Of a stretch of DNA of 14,836 nt, positions 1-7,096 are shown piece by piece. The notes under the pieces are model-generated. The model had not been told where the DNA came from. It was given only the letters and a program-made list of their open reading frames with translations, and searched no databases. Origin of the DNA: an uncultured Atopobium sp. (GTDB lineage Bacteria > Actinomycetota > Coriobacteriia > Coriobacteriales > Atopobiaceae). A program made the translations under genes and the position numbers. The DNA is taken from NCBI GenBank assembly GCA_937990665.1, contig CALKRF010000159.1, forward strand, positions 1 through 14,836, given 5' to 3'. Position 1 is the stretch's first letter. Every line of letters starts with the position of its first letter.

Positions 1-1652
1 TGCTTGGCGCAGAGTATCCAGAGCTTGTCGAGAAGAGCGCTCTTATCGACGGCATTCTGACTGCAGAAGAGGAGCGCTTTGGCGCTACGCTTGACGCAGG
101 CGAGTCCAAGCTCACCGCTGAGCTTGAGCAGCTAGAGGATGGCGCACAGCTTTCCGGTGAGGTTGCATTCCTTCTACACGATACCTACGGATTCCCTATT
201 GATCTTACTCGTGAGATTGCTGCAAATGCAGGTCACGTTGTTGACATGGACGCCTTTGATGCTGCAATGACTGAGCAGCGTGAGCGCGCCCGTAAGTCTG
301 CTAACCGCGATGCCTGGGGTAATGCTCAGAGCATCTGGGTTGCACTCTCTGACCGCCTCGATGAGACCGTCTTTGACGGCTACGACAACAACGAGCTCTC
401 TGGCGTTCGTGTTGTTGCCCTTGTTCAGGACGGACAGGAGGTTGAGTCCGCTGCTGCAGGCTCCGAGGTTGAGGTTGTACTTGACCGTACGCCTTTCTAT
501 GCAGAGATGGGCGGTCAGGTTGGTGACACCGGCAAGCTGACAGCTCCTGGTCTCTATGTTCACGTCACTGACACCAAGCATCGCGACGGCGGACTTGAGT
601 CCCACGTTGGCGTGGTAGAGGAGGGTACCCTCTCTGTTGGTGATTCTGTCACCGCAACCATTGATGCTGGCCGCCGTGAGCTTATCCGCCGCAACCACAC
701 GGCAACTCACCTGCTTGACGCAGCACTCAAGAAGGTTCTGGGAGATCACGTTAACCAGGCTGGTTCTCTTGTTGCCCCAGATCGTATGCGCTTTGACTTT
801 ACGCACTTTGAGGCTCTTGCCAAAGATGAGCTTGATCGTATTGAAGGCATGGTAAATGCAGAGATTTTTGCCGCTAAGCCTGTTGTCACTCAGATCATGA
901 GCATCGAGGACGCAAAGGCTGCTGGTGCTGTTGCCCTCTTTGGCGAGAAGTACGGTGATGTCGTACGTGTTGTTTCTGCTGGAGCAGAAGACACTCCATT
1001 CTCTCGCGAGCTCTGCGGTGGTACTCATGCACGCAATACTGCTGACCTTGGCCTCTTCAAGATTATTTCTGAGAGCTCCGTTGGTTCTAACTCAAGGCGT
1101 ATTGAGGCTGTAACCTCTATGGGTGCTATTGAGTACGTTGATGAGCGCTTGGCTCAGCTTGATGAGGTTGCTGCAGCTCTGAAGGTCCGTCCTTCCGCAG
1201 TTGCAGATCGTGTTGAGCAGCTGCAGCAGGACCTTCGCACTGCAAACCACAAGCTTGAGGCTGCTCTTACTGGAGCAGGCAGCAACCAGGTAGCAGAAGC
1301 ACTTAAGTCTGCTGTCCAGCTTAATGGCTATAGCTGCGTAATTGCTAAGCTCGAGGGACTTTCTGGTAAAGAGCTCCGCTCCGCATGGGATGGCATCCGC
1401 GATGCATCTGACGGCCAGCCTGTTGCTTGTGTTATCGCATCCGCAACCGCTGACGGTAAGGTTTCCCTGCTTGCAGGTGCCACTGATTCTGCAGTTGCAG
1501 CGGGTTTCTCGGCAGGAGACATTGTCAAAGAGATTGCAGAGCTTGTTGGTGGTCGCGGTGGCGGCAAGCCAGCAATGGCACAGGCAGGCGGTTCAAATGC
1601 TGCAGGAATTGACGCAGCACTTGAGGCTGCAAGAACAAAGCTTGGTGCGTAA
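1..1652 (+). CDS. alaS: Alanine--tRNA ligase, 3' part (5' end outside window)
   Basis: Alanyl-tRNA synthetase charges tRNA-Ala and clears mischarged Ser and Gly in its editing domain. The gene enters from the left edge; the reading frame runs from base 3 without a stop to TAA at 1650-1652, giving 549 visible codons of a protein usually about 870-880 residues, so the N-terminal aminoacylation core is outside. The ATG at 246 is internal: the frame upstream of it encodes typical AlaRS sequence (HDTYGFPIDLTREI near 177-218). Visible parts are the end of the tRNA-recognition region, the editing domain with zinc-site motifs HTATH (bases 696-710) and CGGTH (1014-1028), and the C-Ala domain ending in the glycine-rich GGRGGGKPAMAQAGG. 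It leads an apparent operon with ruvX and mltG, an arrangement known from other actinobacteria. Identification is secure. Confidence 0.97.
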   Translation, partial: LGAEYPELVEKSALIDGILTAEEERFGATLDAGESKLTAELEQLEDGAQLSGEVAFLLHDTYGFPIDLTREIAANAGHVVDMDAFDAAMTEQRERARKSANRDAWGNAQSIWVALSDRLDETVFDGYDNNELSGVRVVALVQDGQEVESAAAGSEVEVVLDRTPFYAEMGGQVGDTGKLTAPGLYVHVTDTKHRDGGLESHVGVVEEGTLSVGDSVTATIDAGRRELIRRNHTATHLLDAALKKVLGDHVNQAGSLVAPDRMRFDFTHFEALAKDELDRIEGMVNAEIFAAKPVVTQIMSIEDAKAAGAVALFGEKYGDVVRVVSAGAEDTPFSRELCGGTHARNTADLGLFKIISESSVGSNSRRIEAVTSMGAIEYVDERLAQLDEVAAALKVRPSAVADRVEQLQQDLRTANHKLEAALTGAGSNQVAEALKSAVQLNGYSCVIAKLEGLSGKELRSAWDGIRDASDGQPVACVIASATADGKVSLLAGATDSAVAAGFSAGDIVKEIAELVGGRGGGKPAMAQAGGSNAAGIDAALEAARTKLGA

Positions 1653-1655
1653 CGT

Positions 1656-2078
1656 TTGCGCGTTTTAGCTCTAGATATTGGTGAAGTTCGCATCGGGGTT
1701 GCTGTAAGTGACCCCGATGGTTCTATTGCGTCGCCCGTTTGTGTGCTTCCTGCACAAGAGGTACTCTCACATGCACGCACATTTAAAGCTGTGCTTGAGG
1801 ATTGGGAGCCAGAACTGCTTTTGTGCGGTCGTCCTAAAACGCTCGCCGGCGAAGATGGACCACAGGCCCAAAAAATTACCGCTCAAGCTGAGCAAATTGC
1901 GAAGAACTGCCAACTTCCATTAGAATTTACTGACGAAAGACTTTCTTCTGCGGAAGCAAAGAAGATTCTTCGAGCGCAAGGTTTATCTGAAAAAGCCATG
2001 CGTGGAAAAGTTGACATGGTTGCTGCTTCGCTCTTTTTGCAATCATGGCTTGATGCACAGATGAATAAGGGAGACTAA
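1656..2078 (+). CDS. ruvX: RuvX/YqgF family Holliday junction resolvase-like nuclease
   Basis: A 140-residue protein of the YqgF/RuvX family, an RNase H-fold nuclease linked to 16S rRNA 5'-end maturation and to Holliday junction resolution. The family signature opens the protein (LALDIGEVRIGVAVSD, first acidic residue D7), followed by GRPKTLAGEDGPQA around 58-71 in place of the usual GLP-GxxGPQA strand, the DER motif at D93-E94-R95, and the last acidic residue D120 in DMVAASLFLQSWLD. Length is typical. The start is a TTG only 3 nt after the alaS stop with no good Shine-Dalgarno sequence, suggesting translation coupled to alaS. Four nucleotides or fewer separate it from both neighbours, so it is surely in the alaS operon. 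Which of the two family roles applies cannot be read from sequence. Confidence 0.93.
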   Translation: MRVLALDIGEVRIGVAVSDPDGSIASPVCVLPAQEVLSHARTFKAVLEDWEPELLLCGRPKTLAGEDGPQAQKITAQAEQIAKNCQLPLEFTDERLSSAEAKKILRAQGLSEKAMRGKVDMVAASLFLQSWLDAQMNKGD

Positions 2079-3389
2079 ATGCCCACCCTATCCAATGGTT
2101 CTTCTCCGCGTCGTCAGGGCGCACATTTTTCTTCTCCTGTACCAGAAGGACAGGCTCAGGAAGAGCAGGCTCAGCAGGAACAGATCACGCAACCTTCTGT
2201 TGAGGCTACAGGATCGCTACCTGCACTTACTGGTGGCAAGCTTTCTTCAAGAAGCGCTCAAGTCACTCATATGGCAAAGAACAAGCAGGTAAAGCATAGA
2301 GATAAGAAGGCTTCAAAGCGTTCTCGTATTTTTGCGGCGCTTATCGCTTTTATCATGGTTGCAGCCCTTGGCATCTTTGTATGGAAAGTGGCGCTTCCAG
2401 AGCTTTCTCGTACTAATTCCGATACACAAGAAATTACCGCAGGTCAGCAAGTTACCGTTACTATTCCAGATGGCGCTGGTGCGCAGGAAGTCGCAAAGAT
2501 TCTTTTTGAGAACAAGATTATTGCAACTAAGAGCGAGTTTTTAAACCAGGTAAAGCGTCAGGATGCTGAGCAGAAAATCAAGAGCGGTATCTATGTTATT
2601 ACCACTGGTACCAAGCCAGCAGACATCGTTCACCTGCTTATTTCTGGCCCTAATGCTCCTGGTAGTGGCTTTGTCGTACCAGAAGGTTATACCGTTTCTC
2701 AGGTTGCTGATTTGGTTCAGGACTACTTTGGTATTTCTCGCGATGATTTCTTGAATCAGGCAAAAGCATCCAATTATGTTGCTGACTATCCGTTCCTTGC
2801 TGGCGCGGTAGACGCTAACGATTCTCTTGAGGGCTACTTGTTCCCCAAGACCTATACCTTTACAGAAAGCAATGTGACTGCCGATACGGTCATCCGTGCC
2901 ATGCTTGATCAGTTTAAGACAGAGACAGCTGATCTCAATCTGGACGCTGCTCGCATTACGCTCAATAAGCGTTACAACTTGAATCTTACTAACGAGCAAA
3001 TCATTATCATGGCATCTATTATTGAGCGAGAAGCCCTGACTGATGATGACCGTCCTAAGGTTGCATCTGTCTTCTACAACCGCCTGTACGATGATATGTA
3101 TCTCCAAAGTGACGCAACTCTTGCTTACTCTTTGGGTAGGGAAGCTACCGCAGAAGAGCTCAGCTCGATGACAAGCGACCCATATAACACGTACGCGTTT
3201 AAGGGTTTGACTCCTACGCCTATTTGCTCCCCAGGTTATGCCTCTATTAAGGCGGCTATGGATCCAGCAGCAACCAATTATTACTACTTCTGGATTACCT
3301 CTGATGAGCACGTCTTCTCAGAGACGTACGACGAGCATCAGCAAGCTATTGAAAACGCACGCGAGCGTGAAGCCGCAAGCAAGCAATAG
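2079..3389 (+). CDS. mltG: Endolytic murein transglycosylase MltG (YceG family)
   Basis: A 436-residue membrane-anchored lytic transglycosylase that cleaves nascent glycan strands and is thought to set strand length during peptidoglycan synthesis. Layout: a hydrophilic cytoplasmic N-terminus of about 82 residues rich in Gln, Glu and Lys, one membrane helix at about 84-105 (IFAALIAFIMVAALGIFVW), a LysM-like segment at about 120-195, then the YceG catalytic domain. Hallmarks visible: EGYLFPKTYTF (251-261), MASIIEREA (311-319) with the probable catalytic Glu316, LQSDATLAYSLG (342-353) and PTPICSPGYASI (379-390). The start ATG directly follows the ruvX stop and has the ribosome site AAGGGAGA. An internal ATG at 2271 (Met65) would remove most of the cytoplasmic tail but lacks a ribosome site. 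Identification is secure. Confidence 0.95.
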   Translation: MPTLSNGSSPRRQGAHFSSPVPEGQAQEEQAQQEQITQPSVEATGSLPALTGGKLSSRSAQVTHMAKNKQVKHRDKKASKRSRIFAALIAFIMVAALGIFVWKVALPELSRTNSDTQEITAGQQVTVTIPDGAGAQEVAKILFENKIIATKSEFLNQVKRQDAEQKIKSGIYVITTGTKPADIVHLLISGPNAPGSGFVVPEGYTVSQVADLVQDYFGISRDDFLNQAKASNYVADYPFLAGAVDANDSLEGYLFPKTYTFTESNVTADTVIRAMLDQFKTETADLNLDAARITLNKRYNLNLTNEQIIIMASIIEREALTDDDRPKVASVFYNRLYDDMYLQSDATLAYSLGREATAEELSSMTSDPYNTYAFKGLTPTPICSPGYASIKAAMDPAATNYYYFWITSDEHVFSETYDEHQQAIENAREREAASKQ

Positions 3390-3398
3390 TTGGTGTCT

Positions 3399-3896
3399 AT
3401 GAGCTTAATTAAAGCAACACAATACGTTTCTGCTGTTGAGCATATCTCTATAGAGAATCTTGTTCAGCAGGGGATTAAGCTTGTGCTCTTAGATCGCGAT
3501 AATACCTGTGTGCCCCGAGACACCAAAATGGCGCCACCAGAGGTTTCTGCTTGGTTTGAGAAGGCTCATGCGGCTGGATTAACGCTCTGTCTCATCTCCA
3601 ATAACATTCACCTCAATGAGGTTCAGCGTAGCGCTCACGAGCTGGGAATTGAAGGAGAGGGCTTTGCCTGCAAACCACTGCCTCGCGCGCTAACTGCAGC
3701 TATGAAGCGTTTCTCGGCAACTAAAGAGCAAACCGTGATGGTGGGAGATCAGATTTTTACCGATGTAATTGCAGGTAATTTGGCTGGTGTTTCAACTATT
3801 TTGGTAAAACCGCAGTCTACAGAGGATCTTTGGTACACCAATATCATTCGTCACGCAGAGCGCCGCATTTTAAAAAATGTAACTTTTACGTCATAA
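3399..3896 (+). CDS. YqeG-like HAD family (IIIA) phosphatase
   Basis: A haloacid-dehalogenase phosphatase of about 165 residues resembling Bacillus YqeG and the Gep4/PGP-phosphatase group. All four HAD motifs are present: motif I LLDRDNTCV (catalytic aspartates at 32 and 34), motif II LISNN, motif III Lys in ACKPLP, motif IV VGDQIFTDVIAGN. The family usually reads DLDNT in motif I; the Arg between the two Asp here is unusual but not disabling. Substrate is unknown from sequence; phosphatidylglycerophosphate is the family precedent for Gep4-type members. In-frame starts are TTG 3390, GTG 3393 and ATG 3399; none has a clear ribosome site and I prefer the ATG. It abuts mltG (0-9 nt) and is most likely the last gene of the alaS transcript, since a promoter candidate follows it. 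Confidence 0.88.
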   Translation: MSLIKATQYVSAVEHISIENLVQQGIKLVLLDRDNTCVPRDTKMAPPEVSAWFEKAHAAGLTLCLISNNIHLNEVQRSAHELGIEGEGFACKPLPRALTAAMKRFSATKEQTVMVGDQIFTDVIAGNLAGVSTILVKPQSTEDLWYTNIIRHAERRILKNVTFTS

Positions 3897-3910
3897 CAAG
3901 ACGGCTTTAG

Positions 3911-3942
3911 TTTACTTGCTCCAACTCGATGATAGAATCATC
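3911..3942 (+). promoter_or_regulatory. Candidate aroK-aroB promoter with palindrome over the -10 box
   Basis: TTTACT (3911-3916, 4 of 6 to the -35 consensus) and TAGAAT (3933-3938, 5 of 6 to the -10 consensus) are separated by 16 bp. A start about 7 bp downstream would give a leader near 16 nt before the aroK ATG at 3961. The -10 lies inside the inverted repeat GATGAT-AGA-ATCATC (3928-3942), which could be an operator. Promoter and operator are inference from consensus only. Confidence 0.4.
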
Positions 3943-3960
3943 TTGAAAGGCTGGAGGAGT

Positions 3961-4509
3961 ATGGAGCTTCGCGATTCAAGATACGTCGTACATGAGGGCT
4001 GTGATCATATCTTTTTTGTAGGCTTTCTGGGTGCCGGAAAGTCCACACTTGCACGTAATTTGGGCGAACTGTTTCACCGCCGTTATGTCGATACCGATCG
4101 CATGGCAGAACGCATAGCAGGTAAATCACTGGCAGAAATCTACGAAGATGACGGTGAAGAGCTTTTTAGGCAGGCAGAAACTGAGGTTTTGCAAACGCTC
4201 AAGTCTAAGAAGTCACTGCTGGTAAGCTGCGGCGGTGGAATTGTCGAGAAGGACATCAATCTTGCGCTTATGCGCGAGATGGGAGTCATCGTGTTTCTCG
4301 ACGGCGATCTTTCTGACTCACTTCGTCAAATTCAGCGCACGGATAGACGTCCTGATTTGGGAAGCTTTGAAAACGCTACTCAGCTATACAGGCGCCTGCG
4401 TCCACGTTATGAGGCCGCCGCTGATATTACTATTGATATTCGCGAGAAAACGTTTGAGCAGGTAGCCATTGATTCTGGCAAGCTGCTTTGGGAAAGAGGA
4501 CTTCTATGA
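3961..4509 (+). CDS. aroK: Shikimate kinase
   Basis: Shikimate kinase (182 residues) phosphorylates the 3-hydroxyl of shikimate with ATP, the fifth step toward chorismate. The nucleotide-kinase fold is clear: Walker A GFLGAGKST at 21-29, substrate/magnesium aspartates in VDTD (D44, D46), shikimate-binding R70 in LFRQAE, the CGGG loop at 90-93, the LID segment RTDRRPDL at 126-133 and the adenine-side LRPRYEAAA with R149. Nothing essential appears lost, in contrast to the following aroB-like gene. Start choice: ATG 3961 with GGAGG at 3953-3957 (short spacing of 3 nt) and just downstream of a promoter candidate; an in-frame TTG at 3916 would overlap that promoter. The stop overlaps the next start as ATGA. 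Confidence 0.92.
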   Translation: MELRDSRYVVHEGCDHIFFVGFLGAGKSTLARNLGELFHRRYVDTDRMAERIAGKSLAEIYEDDGEELFRQAETEVLQTLKSKKSLLVSCGGGIVEKDINLALMREMGVIVFLDGDLSDSLRQIQRTDRRPDLGSFENATQLYRRLRPRYEAAADITIDIREKTFEQVAIDSGKLLWERGLL

Positions 4510-5642
4510 GTGACAATGTCCAGAATGAGCTTGAAGAGGAATTGCCACCTGTTCAGATTAAACAGTGGGTTTCTATTCCTGGAGGCTCTATTGCACTTCG
4601 TTCTGGTGCGGGCGTGCTTTCAAACTTTGGTACAGAGCTTAGGACTGCGGTAGGAAGGCCTCATCGCTGCGCTTTTCTTGTCAGCAATCAGGCGGATGAA
4701 GACCTTGTTGAGCTTCTGCGTAGAGACCTCACTACCATCGGTTTTCTCGTCACACGCGTTGATGTAGAAGATGGCGAAGCGGCAACTACGGTGGCAGCTG
4801 AGGCACAGGTATTGTCCGCTTTGGCAGAAATGCATCTCACAGCTGATGACCTGGTGGTTGCCGTGGGTCACGCGGGAGTTATTTCTCTTGCTAACCACGT
4901 GGCTAACAAGTGGTGCGGGGGAGTCTCCCTTGCTACTGTTCCGCTTGATCTTGCGGCAGTTATTGTCTCGTCTATTACTCCTCGCGCGCTTGATACTGAC
5001 GCTGAACATCAGCGTCTTGTTACCACTAAGCCTTGTGCTCGTTTCTGCTTTGCAGATCTTGAGGTTATGGACCTTTGCGATGACAACGCTAAGGTTGCCC
5101 AGGTATGTATGGTTGCAACGGCTATGTCTGATAACGAGGCGGAGTTTGGCCGCATTTGGGATAGAGCAGATAACCTCTCCTCTGGAGTTGCCGATATAGT
5201 TGCAGAACAGCTGGCAGAGTCTACTAAGACCCGTGGCCGCCTTTCTGATTCTTCCGCTATTGCTATTCAGCAGTCTGTTCCTTACGGTTGGGTTTTTGTG
5301 GAGGCACTTCGCCCGCTCATTCCAGCTGATCAGCCTCTTTCTGCACTTTATGCAGACGCACTGCGTTTCTCGGCAAGAATTGCAGTAGCTAAAGAGGCGC
5401 TTTCTTTTGACGATATGCTTGCCCAAGACGAGATTCTTGAGCGCTTGAATATTGGCTTTGTTACCTGTGATATTACTTCTGAGCAGCTTATCGAAGCTCT
5501 CAAACAAGAATGTTTCCGTTCTACTAATCGTTTTATGTTGCCGATTCCAATGTCTATTGGAAGGGTAAGATTAGCATCGGTCGACGAGGAACTTCTCGCC
5601 GAGCATGCCCGCGCTTGGTGTGAGGCTCACGCTTCGCATTAA
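4506..5642 (+). CDS. AroB-like protein (3-dehydroquinate synthase fold) lacking the active-site residues
   Basis: A 378-residue protein that aligns by eye along its length with AroB, which turns DAHP into 3-dehydroquinate. Matching blocks are VSIPGGSIALRSGAG, DVEDGEAATT, DDLVVAVGHAG, SLATVPLDLAAVIVSS and RFMLPIPMSIGRV. The residues that make AroB work are replaced: GGGVVGD reads GHAGVIS (121-127), VDSSVGGKT reads IVSSITPRA (153-161), the GKN-IG motif reads EHQRLV, the metal-ligand Glu region AEVIKYG has no acidic equivalent, GHTFGHAIE reads SVPYGWVFVE, and LHGEA reads LYADA. The frame is intact with codon use like its neighbours, so it is probably expressed, not a decayed pseudogene. Start ATG 4506 overlaps the aroK stop and has AGAGGA at 4495-4500. 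It is likely a pseudoenzyme; reference annotation may simply call it 3-dehydroquinate synthase. Confidence 0.8.
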   Translation: MSDNVQNELEEELPPVQIKQWVSIPGGSIALRSGAGVLSNFGTELRTAVGRPHRCAFLVSNQADEDLVELLRRDLTTIGFLVTRVDVEDGEAATTVAAEAQVLSALAEMHLTADDLVVAVGHAGVISLANHVANKWCGGVSLATVPLDLAAVIVSSITPRALDTDAEHQRLVTTKPCARFCFADLEVMDLCDDNAKVAQVCMVATAMSDNEAEFGRIWDRADNLSSGVADIVAEQLAESTKTRGRLSDSSAIAIQQSVPYGWVFVEALRPLIPADQPLSALYADALRFSARIAVAKEALSFDDMLAQDEILERLNIGFVTCDITSEQLIEALKQECFRSTNRFMLPIPMSIGRVRLASVDEELLAEHARAWCEAHASH

Positions 5643-5648
5643 AGTGCC

Positions 5649-5696
5649 GCATCTTGCAGTAAGGAGCCTGTTTGCTGAGGCGACTCCACAAGATGC
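5649..5696 (+). other. Long imperfect hairpin between the aroB-like gene and the M24 peptidase
   Basis: GCATCTTG (5649-5656) is the exact reverse complement of CAAGATGC (5689-5696). Inside, GGA-GCCT (5663-5669) can pair with AGGC (5678-5681) and TCC (5685-5687). No T-run follows, so it is not an ordinary intrinsic terminator. It lies 37 nt before the peptidase start and encloses a TAAGGAG ribosome-site-like string at 5660-5666. Role unknown. Confidence 0.4.
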
Positions 5697-5733
5697 AACT
5701 CTTTGTTGTAAACATCTCGAGAAGGGATTTGAA

Positions 5734-6858
5734 ATGGCAGATTTACAGGCAGCAGCAAAGCGCGTTGCGCGCTTTCGCGAGGTAATGGCTCAGAGGGGTT
5801 ACGACGCTGTTGTTCTACGTCACAACCCAGATCTTCGTTGGTTGACTGACGCTGAGCGTGTCTTTGACTTTGAGCAGGCACATACTGCATTTATCACGCA
5901 GGATGAGCTCTTCATGCACACTGACTCTCGTTACTACAACACATTCCTGGAGCGCCTTGGTGCTGATTCTCCATGGAAGTTTGACCAGGAAGTCACTACT
6001 CCTACCGAGTGGGTTGCCACTCATATTGCTGAGGCTCGTGCTCGCGTAGTTGCTATTGAGGACACCGTTGATCTTGCATTCTTTGATGGTCTTGAGCAGG
6101 CATTGCGTGATCGTTCTGTTGCTGCTTTGCTTCCACGCATGCATGGTGATATTGCTGAGCTGCGTATTGTTAAAGACCCAGCTGAGATTGAGCTTATGAA
6201 GCACGCTCAGTCAATTACTGACAAGGCGTTCCTCCACATCTGCGAGTACATCAAGCCTGGCCTCACTGAGCAGCAGATCCGTGCAGAGCTTGAGAACTAC
6301 ATGCTCTCCAATGGCGCAGATGCCCTGTCCTTTGATTCCATCATTGCTTCTGGTCCTAATGGTGCTAATCCTCACGCACAGCCAGGTGAGCGCGTAGTTC
6401 AGACAGGCGACATGATTGTTATGGACTATGGCGCAGGTTACCTGGATTACCACTCAGATATGACTCGTACTGTTGTTGTTGGCGCACCTTCCGAGGAGCA
6501 GCAGCACGTCTTTGACGTTGTCCGCAAGGCAAACGAAACTTGCGCAGCAGCTATTCATGCAGGTGTAACTGGTTCTGATATTCATAACCTTGCAGTTAAG
6601 GTTATCTCTGAGGCTGGCTACGGTGAGTACTTTGGCCACGGCCTTGGCCACGGTGTTGGCGTTGAGATTCACGAGCGTCCATTCTTCAACCCTCGCTGGA
6701 ACAAGGTTATTGCAGCAGGTTCTGTTGTTACCGATGAGCCTGGCATTTACCTGCCTGGTAAGTTTGGTATTCGCCTTGAGGACTTTGGCGTTGTTACTGA
6801 GGACGGCTACGATGTCTTTACTCAGTCCACACACGACCTTGTGTCTGTTGGCTGCTAA
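5734..6858 (+). CDS. M24B family Xaa-Pro peptidase (aminopeptidase P / prolidase type)
   Basis: A 374-residue cytoplasmic metallopeptidase that removes N-terminal residues before proline or splits X-Pro dipeptides. It has an N-terminal creatinase-like domain (about 8-135, DAVVLRHNPDLRWLTD) and a pita-bread catalytic domain (about 150-370). The five dinuclear-metal ligands are visible: D231 in MDYGAGY, D242 in YHSDMTRT, the His of GHGLGHGVG (302-306), E335 in TDEPGIYL and E349 in IRLEDFG. Start ATG 5734 is supported by GAAGGGA at 5721-5727, 6 nt upstream; an earlier in-frame ATG at 5605 lies inside the aroB-like gene and adds residues foreign to the family. Sequence does not separate PepP from PepQ activity. 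In Mycobacterium the corresponding gene (pepQ) sits directly before efp; here the PTS module intervenes. A strong terminator follows. Confidence 0.93.
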   Translation: MADLQAAAKRVARFREVMAQRGYDAVVLRHNPDLRWLTDAERVFDFEQAHTAFITQDELFMHTDSRYYNTFLERLGADSPWKFDQEVTTPTEWVATHIAEARARVVAIEDTVDLAFFDGLEQALRDRSVAALLPRMHGDIAELRIVKDPAEIELMKHAQSITDKAFLHICEYIKPGLTEQQIRAELENYMLSNGADALSFDSIIASGPNGANPHAQPGERVVQTGDMIVMDYGAGYLDYHSDMTRTVVVGAPSEEQQHVFDVVRKANETCAAAIHAGVTGSDIHNLAVKVISEAGYGEYFGHGLGHGVGVEIHERPFFNPRWNKVIAAGSVVTDEPGIYLPGKFGIRLEDFGVVTEDGYDVFTQSTHDLVSVGC

Positions 6859-6882
6859 CTAGACGCGATATACAGAATTTTT

Positions 6883-6918
6883 ACGGCCAGAAGCTTTAGG
6901 TTTCTGGCCGTATTTTTT
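6883..6918 (+). terminator. Rho-independent terminator after the M24 peptidase gene
   Basis: A perfect 10-bp stem, ACGGCCAGAA (6883-6892) with TTCTGGCCGT (6902-6911), closes a 9-nt loop and is followed by TATTTTTT. It lies 24 nt after the peptidase stop and separates that transcript from the PTS operon. Confidence 0.92.
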
Positions 6919-7061
6919 ACTGTTTCTCCTAGGGCGAGAAGACCTTCTCACCTAAAAATTAGCTTATAAAACCTAAAAAATTTAAAAAGAGTTATGTTAG
7001 TGGAGGTATGTTTTAGACTTATGTAATAAAATCAGAAAAGTAAATGTTATTTTCATTGTTA

Positions 7062-7075
7062 TGTTTACAGTTTCA
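7062..7075 (-). promoter_or_regulatory. cre-like catabolite repression site
   Basis: Read on the minus strand the site is TGAAACTGTAAACA, agreeing with the CcpA operator pattern TGNAANCGNWWWCA at all fixed positions but the C of the central CG. It lies 35 nt before the first PTS gene, a fitting place for sugar-dependent repression by a LacI/CcpA-type regulator. Whether this organism has such a regulator cannot be seen here. Confidence 0.3.
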
Positions 7076-7096
7076 TTTGTTTTATTAGGCGGAGAA

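Noticed and set aside
174..1028. 284-codon open frame on the minus strand
   Set aside because: It lies fully antisense to the clearly coding alaS, resembles no family and has the Leu/Ser/Asn/Cys composition typical of reverse-strand shadows.
2541..3311. 256-codon open frame on the minus strand
   Set aside because: Antisense to the conserved catalytic part of mltG with no ribosome site or family features.
3916..3960. TTG start extending aroK by 15 residues
   Set aside because: The extension would overlap the only promoter candidate, has no good ribosome site and adds residues not seen in shikimate kinases.
4620..5507. 295-codon open frame on the minus strand
   Set aside because: Antisense to the aroB-like gene, whose own frame has family similarity, a ribosome site and operon overlap. 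The minus frame is rich in Cys, Arg, Asn and Ser with no recognisable motif.
5605..5733. ATG start extending the M24 peptidase into the aroB-like gene
   Set aside because: The ATG at 5734 has a proper ribosome site and begins at the usual family position; the extension includes the structured intergenic DNA.
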